Below the pieces are notes generated by a model. The model worked only from the letters and a program-made list of their open reading frames with translations. It made no database searches and was not told where the DNA came from. The translations under genes were made by a program, and so were the position numbers. From assembly GCA_910579745.1 (NCBI GenBank), contig CAJTVH010000036.1:1-31139 (forward strand): a stretch of 31,139 bases of DNA, in the 5' to 3' direction. Shown piece by piece: positions 16,079-24,158 of the stretch. Source of the stretch: an uncultured Clostridia bacterium. GTDB taxonomy: Bacteria; Bacillota; Clostridia; Lachnospirales; CAG-274. Every line of letters begins with the position of its first letter. Positions within the stretch are counted from its first letter, which is position 1.

Positions 16079-17209
16079 TTATAAAAACTCCCTAAAAACC
16101 ACGTTGGAAATGTCAATTCCCCTTTTCGTTAGACTGATTCTCTCCCCATCGTCCGATAAAAGCCCCCGCTCTGAGAGTTTTTTTATCTCTTTTCCAAAAA
16201 TAGCCTCCATATTTACCCCGAAATAATTATAAAAATCTTTTCTTAAAACCCCTTTTGTCATTCTTAACCCTAAAAACATAAACTCAGCGAAAGCGTCCCT
16301 CTCGGTAAAATCTTCCTTCTCCCCAAACCAATCACCCGCTATGTAATCCAAAAGACTCACATTATTGCGCCGTCTCTCATTATCAAAAAAAGAACACGCC
16401 CCAAGCCCAAAACCTATATACTCTTTTCTTTTCCAATAAACTATATTATGCCGGCACTCAAAACCATTTTTAGAGAAATTAGAAATCTCATACTGATAAA
16501 AACCATTTTCTTTTAAAATTTCCCTCGCCATATAATACATTTTTCTGTCGTCCTCGTCAGAAACCTCCATAAGCTCACCTTTTTTATACATATCAAAAAA
16601 AGGCGTTCCCTCCTCAATAATAAGACTGTAAACAGATAGATGAGACGGACTGAGACTCACCGCCGTTTTGACGGTTTCCTCCCACTCATCTATGGTTTGA
16701 CTCGGAAGAGCGAACATAAGGTCAAAATTCACATTTTTAAACCCCGCCCTTTGTATAAGCTCAAAACACTCAAAAAAATCTCTTCTGTCATGAATTCTTC
16801 CGAGGATTTTAAGAAGTCTCTCAGAAAAGGACTGAACGCCTACACTTAATCTGTTCACCCCGTATTCCCTATATCCTTTAAGCTTGTCAAAATCAACGGT
16901 CCTAGGGTTTACTTCCATTGAGATCTCAGCGTTTGGATCAACTTTAAATTTGCTTAAAATGGAGTTTAAAATATCCCCTGTAAATTCACGTGGCATAACC
17001 GAGGGAGTGCCTCCGCCTAAAAATATTGTTTTGACAATGTACTCGTCAGCTTTCCCAAAGGCGTTTATCTCGGAAACAACGGCGTTTTTATACGCCTCAA
17101 AATATTCTTCCTTTCCGGGAAAAGAATTAAAATCACAGTACAGGCACTTCCTCGCGCAGAAAGGAACATGAATATACACACTTATCTCTTTCTTATTAAA
17201 CCACGACAT
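16079..17209 (-). CDS. hemW: HemW-type radical SAM protein (heme chaperone family)
   Basis: A 376-residue radical SAM protein of the HemW/HemN family. The CxxxCxxC motif that binds the 4Fe-4S cluster is Cys18, Cys22 and Cys25 in VPFCARKCLYCDF. The SAM-binding GGGTPS follows near residue 66, and the HemW-type C-terminal domain has GLRMTKGV. It is too short for HemN and lacks the extra N-terminal cysteine region of the coproporphyrinogen oxidase, and HemW typically sits next to lepA and hrcA, as here. HemW is known to bind heme and help load it onto respiratory proteins; an oxidase role would be misannotation. It lies 37 bases after the stalk-domain gene. Confidence 0.93.
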   Translation of the reverse strand: MSWFNKKEISVYIHVPFCARKCLYCDFNSFPGKEEYFEAYKNAVVSEINAFGKADEYIVKTIFLGGGTPSVMPREFTGDILNSILSKFKVDPNAEISMEVNPRTVDFDKLKGYREYGVNRLSVGVQSFSERLLKILGRIHDRRDFFECFELIQRAGFKNVNFDLMFALPSQTIDEWEETVKTAVSLSPSHLSVYSLIIEEGTPFFDMYKKGELMEVSDEDDRKMYYMAREILKENGFYQYEISNFSKNGFECRHNIVYWKRKEYIGFGLGACSFFDNERRRNNVSLLDYIAGDWFGEKEDFTERDAFAEFMFLGLRMTKGVLRKDFYNYFGVNMEAIFGKEIKKLSERGLLSDDGERISLTKRGIDISNVVFREFL

Positions 17210-17246
17210 ATTATATAACCTCCAAATTAAGGCTCTCGCCTAAAAA

Positions 17247-18140
17247 TCAGCCGGCAAAAGCCAAAGCGCCCGGCTCATTCGGGTCAAAAAGATAAATATT
17301 CATTTCCAGCCCGTTGTAAAACACATATACGTCCCCCGTATATTTGTCAACCCAAAAATCAAACACAACAGGAAGCACATAATACCTGTCGTTTTCTGCC
17401 GATACTCTCAAATTTAAAATAGCTTCTCTAATATCGTCCCCGTCTCTTTCCAATTCCTCTTTAGCGTTTATGGGAATATACTCCCCATACCTGTTCTCAT
17501 ACGCCGTTATAAGCTGTTCTCTCACAATATCAACGGCTTTTTCCTTTGAAATCGCTTTAGCGTTCTCATTATAACGGCTTATCATAATATGCGGCAGTCT
17601 TCTTATAATATCTTTTTCTTTTGACTCCTCGCCCTCGGAATAAACAATCTCAGCGCCTAAAACCTCTGTTATAAATTTTTCCGGCACATATATTGAACCG
17701 TCGATTATTTTCGGCGGAATGTCAAAAATAAACTCATTTTCGCCCGATAATACTTTCGCGTTTCCCCCCTCAAGGATTATTGTGTTTTCCCCGTCTGAAA
17801 TCTTGGTTTCTTTTGTATCAGGCAGCCATTTAATCTCCGCTCCAAGAGCTTCCGAAATAAGCCTTAGCGGAAGCATTATTTTCTTATTTTCTATGGCGAG
17901 TTTAAAGTTTTTCACAATAGAACCGTTAATAAACAGAGCGGTGTATCCTCTCTCAATCGTCTCGTCACCGCTATCGCCGTATTTGATATAACCCTTGCTG
18001 TCATAAGAGTCCTCGGGAGGCAGAATCCTTAAATTGTCAATATTGGTCTTGCCGGCATATGTTTTGTTATCCTCGGCGTGTATACTTACAGCCGGCAAAA
18101 TAAAGCTTAATAAAATCAACACTGTAAAAATTTTTTTCAT
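17247..18140 (-). CDS. Secreted copper-amine-oxidase-N-like (stalk) domain protein
   Basis: A 297-residue exported protein. An N-terminal signal peptide (MKKIFTVLILLSFILPAVSIHA) is followed by a stalk domain (about residues 60-165) with the family pattern INGSIV, KKIMLPLRLISEALGAEIKW and DGSIYVPEKFITEVLGAEIVY. The C-terminal part (about 185-297) contains ISKEKAVDIV and a YVLPVVFDFWVDKYTGDVYVF segment reminiscent of PepSY-like folds. Such domains are thought to bind or display at the cell wall; no enzyme function is implied. It lies 14 bases after lepA and 37 bases before hemW, so it is part of that operon but an insertion in the usual lepA-hemW pair. Confidence 0.8.
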   Translation of the reverse strand: MKKIFTVLILLSFILPAVSIHAEDNKTYAGKTNIDNLRILPPEDSYDSKGYIKYGDSGDETIERGYTALFINGSIVKNFKLAIENKKIMLPLRLISEALGAEIKWLPDTKETKISDGENTIILEGGNAKVLSGENEFIFDIPPKIIDGSIYVPEKFITEVLGAEIVYSEGEESKEKDIIRRLPHIMISRYNENAKAISKEKAVDIVREQLITAYENRYGEYIPINAKEELERDGDDIREAILNLRVSAENDRYYVLPVVFDFWVDKYTGDVYVFYNGLEMNIYLFDPNEPGALAFAG

Positions 18141-18154
18141 AATTAAATCCCTCC

Positions 18155-19969
18155 TTACTCGTCGTCAAGCTTCAAAACGCTCATAAAAGCGCTCTGCGGA
18201 ACCTCAACGCTGCCAATCTGGCGCATACGTTTTTTACCCTCTTTCTGCTTTTCAAGAAGTTTTCTCTTTCTCGTAATATCCCCGCCATAGCATTTGGCTA
18301 AAACGTCTTTCCTCATAGCACTCACAGTCTCCCTGGCTATAATCTTGTTTCCTATGGCCGCCTGTATCGGAATCTCAAAAAGATGCCTCGGAATTTCCCC
18401 TTTAAGCTTCTCGGCTATTTTTCTGCCTCTCTCAACCGCCGATGATTCGTGAACAATAAAGGAAAGAGCGTCAACAACCTCTCTGTTTACCATCATATCC
18501 AGCTTAACAAGCTTTGACTCCTCATATCCCGTAAGCTCGTAGTCAAATGAGGCGTATCCTCTCGTGCGTGACTTCAAAACGTCAAAGAAATCATAAATAA
18601 TCTCGTTAAGAGGCAGATTATAAGTAAGAACGGCCCTCGTTTCCTCAAGATACTCCATTCCCACATATTCCCCCCTTCTTTGCTGACAAAGCTCCATAAC
18701 GGTTCCTATATAGTCGCTCGGCAGAATAATTTCCGCTTTAACAATGGGTTCCTCCATTTTCTCAATAGCCGTGACGTCCGGCATATCACTCGGGTTTGAA
18801 AGTTCTATTATGTCCCCGTTTGTAAGATATATTTTATAAATAACACTCGGCGCTGTCGTTACAAGGTCAAGATTATATTCTCTCTCAAGTCTTTCCTGGA
18901 TAATCTCAAGATGTAAAAGACCGAGAAAACCGCATCGGAAACCAAAGCCCAAAGCCACTGACGTTTCCGGCTCAAACTGTAAAGAGGCGTCGTTTAAGCT
19001 AAGTTTGTCAAGGGCGTCTCTTAAATCCTGATATTTTGAGCCGTCGGCTGGAAAAATACCGCAGTATACCATAGGATTTACCTTTTTATACCCAGGCAGG
19101 GCCTCATTTGTCGGTCTTGACGCCTCCGTAACAGTATCGCCTATTCTCGTGTCGGAAACATTTTTAATGCTGGCGGTAAGATAACCCACGTCGCCGGCGC
19201 TTAAACAGTCCGCCGGAATAAATCTTCCCGGACCGAACACACCCACTTCCGTAACCTCAAATTCTTTCTCCGTGGCCATAAATCTTATTTTCGTCCCTTT
19301 TCTCACTGAGCCGTCAAAAACTCTCATAAAAACTATAACGCCTTTATAAGCGTCGTAAAAGCTGTCAAAAATCAAAGCTTTCAAAGGGGCGTTATAATCC
19401 CCTTTCGGAGCCGGAATATCCGATATTATTTTATCAAAGACATCTTTTATATTAATATCCGCTTTCGCCGAGATAAGAGGGGCGCTTTCGGCGTCAAGAC
19501 CTATTATGTCCTCAATTTCCTGTTTAACCCTTTCCGTGTCGGCGCTTGGCAAATCAATTTTATTTATAACGGGTATAACCTCCAAATCATTGTCAAGAGC
19601 GAGATAAACGTTAGCGAGAGTCTGCGCCTCCACCCCTTGGGCGGCGTCCACTACCAAAACAGCCCCGTCGCAGGCGGCGAGACTTCTTGATACCTCATAG
19701 TTAAAATCCACGTGCCCCGGCGTGTCTATTAAGTTAAGCGTGTACTCCTCACCGTCGCCCGCCTTGTAAATAAGCCTTACCGCCTGGGCCTTTATGGTGA
19801 TTCCCCTTTCTCTCTCAAGCTCCATATTGTCAAGAACCTGCTCCTGCATTTCTCTTTGTGTCAAAAGCCCTGACTTTTGAATAAGCCTGTCCGCTAATGT
19901 GGACTTGCCGTGGTCTATATGCGCTATTATGCTGAAATTTCTTATTTTAGACTGTCTGTCAAAAGACAT
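18155..19969 (-). CDS. lepA: Elongation factor 4 (LepA), ribosome back-translocase GTPase
   Basis: A 604-residue translational GTPase, a standard LepA length. G1 is AHIDHGKSTLADRL near the N-terminus, G3 is DTPGHVDF and G4 is NKIDLP. The EF-G-like domains II, III and V follow (FGFRCGFLGLLHLEI, GYASFDYELTGYEESKLVKLD). The LepA-specific C-terminal domain has CYGGDITRKRKLLEKQKEGKKRM. It acts on the ribosome at the membrane interface and is conserved but often dispensable. It is the first gene of lepA-stalk-hemW and its ATG is preceded by AAGGAGGA. Confidence 0.97.
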   Translation of the reverse strand: MSFDRQSKIRNFSIIAHIDHGKSTLADRLIQKSGLLTQREMQEQVLDNMELERERGITIKAQAVRLIYKAGDGEEYTLNLIDTPGHVDFNYEVSRSLAACDGAVLVVDAAQGVEAQTLANVYLALDNDLEVIPVINKIDLPSADTERVKQEIEDIIGLDAESAPLISAKADINIKDVFDKIISDIPAPKGDYNAPLKALIFDSFYDAYKGVIVFMRVFDGSVRKGTKIRFMATEKEFEVTEVGVFGPGRFIPADCLSAGDVGYLTASIKNVSDTRIGDTVTEASRPTNEALPGYKKVNPMVYCGIFPADGSKYQDLRDALDKLSLNDASLQFEPETSVALGFGFRCGFLGLLHLEIIQERLEREYNLDLVTTAPSVIYKIYLTNGDIIELSNPSDMPDVTAIEKMEEPIVKAEIILPSDYIGTVMELCQQRRGEYVGMEYLEETRAVLTYNLPLNEIIYDFFDVLKSRTRGYASFDYELTGYEESKLVKLDMMVNREVVDALSFIVHESSAVERGRKIAEKLKGEIPRHLFEIPIQAAIGNKIIARETVSAMRKDVLAKCYGGDITRKRKLLEKQKEGKKRMRQIGSVEVPQSAFMSVLKLDDE

Positions 19970-20070
19970 AAAAAATCCTCCTTGCCTTTATTATATTAAT
20001 CTCAAATAAATTCAGCTTACTGTATTTCTCTCAAAACTTCGTGTCATTTAACTGAAGTTAGAAAAAACAC

Positions 20071-20100
20071 TTTATTCAAAATATCTTACCTTTGAATAAA
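20071..20100. repeat. Perfect hairpin in the lepA leader
   Basis: Ten-base perfect arms (TTTATTCAAA at 20071-20080, its complement at 20091-20100) with a 10-base loop. In the lepA direction the stem is followed by GTGTTTTTTC, so it could be a weak attenuator, although the stem is nearly all A-T. The rest of the divergent region 19970-20392 holds the two candidate promoters and the hairpin at 20279-20308. Confidence 0.5.
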
Positions 20101-20169
20101 ATAATTTTTTCTTCTTTATCAAATTACCGTAATTACATAGTTCCGAAAGAAGTCTACTGTTTGTTTTAC

Positions 20170-20178
20170 AGTATATCA
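20170..20178 (-). promoter_or_regulatory. Extended -10 of the lepA promoter
   Basis: Minus-strand TGATATACT is an extended -10 with one mismatch from TATAAT. No convincing -35 is seen at the right distance, which extended -10 promoters can tolerate. The transcript would have a leader of about 190 bases. Confidence 0.45.
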
Positions 20179-20248
20179 TACATTCGGAAAAGTTTGTATA
20201 AAAAATTTTAAAAAAAATTAAATTTTTATATTATTTTCTTAACAATTA

Positions 20249-20257
20249 TGGTATACT
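20249..20257 (+). promoter_or_regulatory. Extended -10 of the signal peptidase promoter
   Basis: TGGTATACT is an extended -10 diverging from the lepA promoter, with a weak AT-rich -35 region. The transcript would start near 20264 and include the hairpin at 20279-20308 before the lepB start at 20393. Confidence 0.5.
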
Positions 20258-20278
20258 GTATCTGTAGGATGTTGTAAT

Positions 20279-20308
20279 ACTAACCTCATTATTTAAAGTG
20301 AGATTAGT
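20279..20308. repeat. Hairpin ACTAACCTCA / TGAGATTAGT in the lepB leader
   Basis: Ten-base arms with one mismatch (20279-20288 and 20299-20308). Related hairpins occur at 26329-26358 ahead of ribH and, decayed, at about 25416-25448 ahead of the methyltransferase gene. This suggests a small family of intergenic palindromes. Confidence 0.5.
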
Positions 20309-20392
20309 GTAAAAGGGCAAAATTTTGTAAACTTTTTTAATTTTAGCCTTGACAGTTCAATATTAGTAAAAAACAGAAACGAGGTAAAAACG

Positions 20393-21055
20393 ATGTCTGA
20401 CAACGAAAAAGAAACCACAGTAAATAACGACATGGAAAACGATAATCCCAATATCTCTCCAGATACGGATACGGAAAAACTGGAAACGAAAAAAAAATCC
20501 ATGCTTCATGAGATAATAAGCTGGACAGCTACTATAGCGGGAGCGATTTTGCTCGCTTATATAATCACGACCTTCGTAATAGTAAACGCGGAAGTGCCTA
20601 CAGAGTCCATGGAAAATACTATAGAGGCCGGAGACAGACTCGTGGCGTTTAGACTCTCCTATCTTTTTGAGGACCCCGAGCGTTATGATATAGTCGTGTT
20701 TAAATACCCTGACAACGAGGAAAAACTCTTCATCAAAAGAGTAATCGGTCTTCCTGGCGAGAAAGTCACTATAAAGCACAATGAGAACGGAGAAACTAAA
20801 GTTTATATAAACGACAGCGGCACACCGCTAGACGACGCTTTTATAAAAGAATCCATGATTTTGAGAGACGATACCTCAATAAACGAGGAATTAACTTATA
20901 TTGTCCCTGAAAATTGTTATTTTATGCTCGGTGATAACCGAAATAACTCAAGGGACTCCCGTTTCTGGGAAAACACTTTTGTTAAAAAAGAAAAAATTTT
21001 AGGAAAAGCGCTTTTTAAATATTATCCGTCAATAGCTTGGATAGGTGATATGTAA
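20393..21055 (+). CDS. lepB: Signal peptidase I
   Basis: Type I signal peptidase (family S26), which removes signal peptides at the outer face of the cytoplasmic membrane. In the 220-residue product a hydrophilic, acidic N-terminal extension of about 40 residues precedes one membrane helix (about 43-66). The catalytic serine is Ser72 (PTESMENTI) and the general-base lysine is Lys115 (FIKRVIGLPGE). The conserved GDNRNNSRDSRFWE box follows near the C-terminus. The ATG has a GAGG ribosome site. It is transcribed alone, divergent from lepA. The locus name is given by homology; clostridia often carry several paralogues. Confidence 0.95.
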   Translation: MSDNEKETTVNNDMENDNPNISPDTDTEKLETKKKSMLHEIISWTATIAGAILLAYIITTFVIVNAEVPTESMENTIEAGDRLVAFRLSYLFEDPERYDIVVFKYPDNEEKLFIKRVIGLPGEKVTIKHNENGETKVYINDSGTPLDDAFIKESMILRDDTSINEELTYIVPENCYFMLGDNRNNSRDSRFWENTFVKKEKILGKALFKYYPSIAWIGDM

Positions 21056-21096
21056 AAACCTTTCCGCCCGCGTTAAAGGCTATTCGTATTTTCACT

Positions 21097-21261
21097 TATG
21101 GCATATCTGAAAACTATCATAAGCTATCAGTTGTATACGCGAAATATCCAAAAAATTATTAAAAAATAAACGAAAACTGTTCAATTAAACAGAAAAGCCT
21201 TTCTGTCTCGTTTTATTTTTTATAATTTTTCGCGCGTATTTTTGTTTTCAGATACTCTCTA
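21097..21261 (+). repeat. 165-bp MITE-like hairpin repeat, copy C
   Basis: Third full copy, same length and orientation as copies A and B and again bounded by TA on both sides, with GCATATCTGAAAAC left and GTTTTCAGATACTCTC right. It lies 41 bases after the signal peptidase stop. The rest of 21056-21470 contains only the promoter at 21344-21372. Confidence 0.86.
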
Positions 21262-21343
21262 ACAAAATACTCATAATACGTCCGACGCTCACCTAAACAG
21301 GTTAAAAATAAACAGGTTTATAAATAAAAAACGTCAAAAAATA

Positions 21344-21372
21344 TTGACATTATTAAAATTAAGTTATATATT
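21344..21372 (+). promoter_or_regulatory. Sigma-A promoter of the DUF1858 gene
   Basis: TTGACA (21344-21349), 17 bases, TATATT (21367-21372), about 100 bases ahead of the start codon at 21471. Confidence 0.75.
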
Positions 21373-21470
21373 AAAAATAAGCGAAGTCTCAAAAAATAAA
21401 CATACAAAATGGACAAAGAATGGCTTCGCCTAAATTTTAAATATTGATAAAACTAAGGAGGAACCATCGA

Positions 21471-21677
21471 ATGGCACAAGTCTCAAAAGATATGATAATC
21501 GCCGATATGATAAATATAGACAAAGGTATAATACCTATCCTTATGAACGCGGGAATGCACTGTATAGGGTGCCCCTCGGCACAGGGGGAGACTCTTGAGG
21601 AGGCCAGCTTCGTTCATGGTCTTGACGCCGATTCGCTTGTTACTGAGATAAACGAGTATTTGGCTAAGCAAAATTAA
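21471..21677 (+). CDS. DUF1858 domain protein (hybrid-cluster-associated disulfide type)
   Basis: A 68-residue cytosolic protein that consists of a single DUF1858 domain. It begins VSKDMIIADMI, has a central MNAGMHCIGCPSA with the conserved CxxC pair after a glycine, and ends in a short helix. Such domains are found alone or fused to redox proteins, including hybrid cluster protein and ScdA/RIC-type iron-sulfur repair proteins; a redox or metal-handling role is inferred from the paired cysteines only. I start at the ATG at 21471, preceded by AAGGAGG at good distance, rather than at an alternative codon 27 bases upstream. It is monocistronic. Confidence 0.85.
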   Translation: MAQVSKDMIIADMINIDKGIIPILMNAGMHCIGCPSAQGETLEEASFVHGLDADSLVTEINEYLAKQN

Positions 21678-21796
21678 TAAGTCAGGTCAAAGACTACTCA
21701 TATTTTTATTTCATAAAAATATTCGTAACCGACAACCCCCATTTAAGAAGCGGGGATTTCCTCAGTTGGTTAAAATCCAGTCTTTTCACAACTTTA

Positions 21797-21906
21797 TTAT
21801 CTTCGGGGCAGGGTGAGATTCCCTACCGGCAGTAAAGCCTGCGAACCTTTTGGTTGATTTGGTGAGATTCCAAAGCCGACGGTAAAGTCCGGATGAAAGA
21901 AGATAA
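21797..21906 (+). promoter_or_regulatory. FMN riboswitch (RFN element) aptamer
   Basis: The conserved RFN core is complete: P1 arms TTATCTTC (21797-21804) and GAAGATAA (21899-21906), GGGGCAGGGTGAGATTCCC, ACCGGCAGTAAAGCC, the second GGTGAGATTCC, and GCCGACGGTAAAGTCCGGATG. It controls the riboflavin genes that start at 22274, which confirms the pathway assignment. FMN binding would favour the terminator just downstream. Confidence 0.98.
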
Positions 21907-21941
21907 AACCGATGATTATTTACAATAAAGCCGGTTTATTT

Positions 21942-21973
21942 AAAGCCCCCAAAATAATAATTTTGGGGGCTTT
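21942..21973 (+). terminator. Riboswitch expression-platform terminator
   Basis: Perfect 13-base arms (AAAGCCCCCAAAA at 21942-21954, its complement at 21961-21973), an AT loop and a T-rich tail, 35 bases after the aptamer. It acts as the FMN-dependent off state for the rib operon. Confidence 0.93.
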
Positions 21974-22013
21974 ATTCTATATATGGCATATTAACCGGCA
22001 AAGTCAGCATAAT

Positions 22014-22114
22014 TGTATATAGTCAAACAACTTAAAAATAATCAGGCCCAACAGCTAAAAATTATTTTTGTCTTGTCCCCTTTTCCTTATTTTCAAGTTG
22101 TTTAACTATATACA
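22014..22114. repeat. Inverted-repeat element, family 2, copy 2
   Basis: Arms of 28 bases (22014-22041 and 22087-22114) pair with only two mismatches, starting TGTATATAGTCAAACAAC. The loop has TTAAAAATAA beside the left arm and CCCCTTTTCC toward the right, as in the copy at 4737-4814, while the arm bases after TATAGTCAA differ. It lies between the riboswitch terminator and ribD and touches the repeat at 22111. Confidence 0.7.
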
Positions 22115-22249
22115 GAGTATCCGAAAACACAAACATTTTTTCAAATTGTAAATATACAAAAAATCACAAGAAATAAAATAAGCCAACTTCAAGTTTCTTT
22201 TATTTTTTGTGAGTTTTTCAACATATTTCAGTTTTTAGCCGCACCATTA
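22111..22249 (+). repeat. Diverged relative of the 165-bp MITE-like element, copy D
   Basis: About 139 bases with the same plan as copies A-C. It has an outer GTATCCGAAAAC on the left, a TTTCAGTTTTTAGCCGCAC end on the right, and an inner pairing of AAAAAATCACAAGAAATAAAA with TTTTATTTTTTGTGAGTTTTT. The sequence has diverged strongly, so homology is likely rather than certain. It ends 24 bases before ribD. Confidence 0.5.
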
Positions 22250-22273
22250 GTAAAAATATGAGAGGAGGATAAA

Positions 22274-23371
22274 ATGGAAAAATATATGAAAATGGCTATT
22301 GAGCTCGCTAAAAAAGGAGAAGGCAGAGTAAATCCAAATCCAATGGTAGGATCGGTTATAGTAAAAAACGGCAAAGTAATAAGCTCTGGCTATCATGAGA
22401 GATATGGCGAGTTTCACGCTGAGAGAAACGCTATTTTAAACTGTAAAGAGGATATGACAAACGCCGATATGTATGTAACTTTAGAGCCTTGCTGTCATTA
22501 TGGAAAAACACCGCCTTGTACGGATATAATAATAAAAAGCGGAATAAAAAGAGTAATAGTGGGCTGTACGGACGATAACCCTTTAGTTGAGAATAAAGGA
22601 ATAAAAAAACTTAAAGAAAACAAAATAGAAGTAATAACGGGAGTTTTAGAAAAAGAGTGCAGAAAGCTAAACGAGATATTTTTTCACTATATTAAATATA
22701 AAACTCCTTTCGTAATTATGAAATACGCTATGACGGCTGACGGGAAAATAACGGGGTCCGATGGAAAACCAAAACGGATAACCGGAAAAGACTCTCTCAT
22801 AAACGTTCATAAAACGAGAAATCTTGTAAGCGGGATAATGGCCGGCATAGGAACGGTTCTCTCAGATAACCCTTTATTGACTTGCCGTATTGAAAACGGT
22901 TTAAACCCTGTGAGAATAATATGCGATTCCCATTTAAGAATCCCTATTGAAAGCAATATAGTAAAAACAGCTTCAGCCGTCCCCACAATAATAGCCTCAG
23001 GAAAAATTTACGACGAGAACAAGAGAGCGGCCCTTGAAAGCTTAGGACTTAGCGTAATAGAAACCGACTCTAATGAAACCGACTTAAAAACCCTTATGAC
23101 ATTTTTGGGAAAAAGAGGAATAGACAGCGTGCTTTTAGAAGGTGGTGAGACACTTAATTACTCGGCCATTAAAAATGGCATAGTAAATAAAATACAAGCG
23201 TATATAGCGCCGAAAATTTTCGGCGGGGTCTTAGGGAAAACCCCTGTAGGGGGAGACGGTTTTTCCCCCGATAATAAAATCTTTACTCTAAAAACAGAAA
23301 ACGTACTGCCTATAGGCGATGATGTTTTAATAGAATATAGCGTACTACCCGCTATAGAGGAGGTAAACTGA
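22274..23371 (+). CDS. ribD: Bifunctional riboflavin deaminase/reductase RibD
   Basis: Catalyses the second and third steps of riboflavin synthesis from GTP: deamination and then NADPH reduction of the pyrimidine intermediate. The 365-residue product has an N-terminal cytidine-deaminase-like zinc domain (about 1-145) with His48-Ala-Glu50 and Cys73/Cys82 in PCCHYGKTPPC. The C-terminal reductase domain (about 146-365) has MKYAMTADGKI, GIGTVLSDNPLLTCR and VLLEGGETLN. The ATG follows AGGAGGA. First gene of the riboswitch-controlled operon; its stop overlaps the ribE start by one base (TGATG), showing tight coupling. Repeats at 22014-22249 have lengthened its leader. Confidence 0.97.
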   Translation: MEKYMKMAIELAKKGEGRVNPNPMVGSVIVKNGKVISSGYHERYGEFHAERNAILNCKEDMTNADMYVTLEPCCHYGKTPPCTDIIIKSGIKRVIVGCTDDNPLVENKGIKKLKENKIEVITGVLEKECRKLNEIFFHYIKYKTPFVIMKYAMTADGKITGSDGKPKRITGKDSLINVHKTRNLVSGIMAGIGTVLSDNPLLTCRIENGLNPVRIICDSHLRIPIESNIVKTASAVPTIIASGKIYDENKRAALESLGLSVIETDSNETDLKTLMTFLGKRGIDSVLLEGGETLNYSAIKNGIVNKIQAYIAPKIFGGVLGKTPVGGDGFSPDNKIFTLKTENVLPIGDDVLIEYSVLPAIEEVN

Positions 23372-24024
23372 TGTTTACGGGAATAATCGAGGAAATAGGA
23401 AAAGTAAAAAATATAAAAAACAAAACGGCCTCCTCAATAATAACGGTAGAGGCTGACACAGTGACAAACAACACAAAGCCCGGCGAGAGTATAGCGGTAA
23501 ATGGAGTATGCTTAACCGTCGTTAAAATATCCGATACATATTTTGACGCCGATATAATGGGAGAGACCCTTCGGCGAAGCAATTTAAAGGACCTAAAACC
23601 GGGTGACCTTGTTAATTTAGAAAGAGCCGTAATCGCCGGCGGGCGTCTCGGTGGGCATATAGTCTCAGGACACGTAGACGGAGTCGGAACACTTATAAAT
23701 TATAAAAAAGACGGCGTAGCTGTATGGGTAACTATAGAATGCCCTCCTGATATTTTAAAATATATAGTAAATAAAGGCTCGGTGGCTCTTGATGGAATAA
23801 GCCTCACCGTAGCTGGAGTTTCCGAAAATAATTTCTCGGTCTCAATAATTCCACATACTGGAGCTGAGACAACGCTTCTTGACAAAAATATAGGGGCGAA
23901 AATAAATATAGAGTGCGATATAATAGGAAAATACGTAGAAAAATTACTGCTTTTTAAAGAACAGCCAAAATCCCCCGATACAAAAATAAATATGAGTTTT
24001 TTATCGGAAAACGGATTTTTATAA
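23371..24024 (+). CDS. ribE: Riboflavin synthase, alpha subunit
   Basis: Last step of riboflavin synthesis: dismutation of two 6,7-dimethyl-8-ribityllumazine molecules. The 217-residue product contains two lumazine-binding repeats (about 1-97 and 98-195). They are marked by N-terminal MFTGIIEEIG, VNGVCLTV and SGHVDGVG in the first, and by DGISLTV and SIIPHT in the second. It is coupled to ribD by a one-base overlap. It works with the lumazine synthase encoded by ribH at the end of the operon. Some naming schemes call this gene ribC. Confidence 0.96.
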   Translation: MFTGIIEEIGKVKNIKNKTASSIITVEADTVTNNTKPGESIAVNGVCLTVVKISDTYFDADIMGETLRRSNLKDLKPGDLVNLERAVIAGGRLGGHIVSGHVDGVGTLINYKKDGVAVWVTIECPPDILKYIVNKGSVALDGISLTVAGVSENNFSVSIIPHTGAETTLLDKNIGAKINIECDIIGKYVEKLLLFKEQPKSPDTKINMSFLSENGFL

Positions 24025-24158
24025 AATAAACTTCTTTTAAAACTATGTAATAAGGCAATTCTATAATAAGGAAAATATAGCTTTTTCTTAAATCCTCCGG
24101 AATCGCTGTAAAGTTTCAAAAGAAATATGAAATAAACAATGAAAGAAGGTTATATTTA

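Noticed and set aside
21727..21772. CCCC...GGGG hairpin flanked by AACC/GGTT after the DUF1858 gene, considered as an IS200/IS605 end or a terminator
   Set aside because: The central stem is only four bases, there is no T-run and no tnpA/tnpB sequence nearby.
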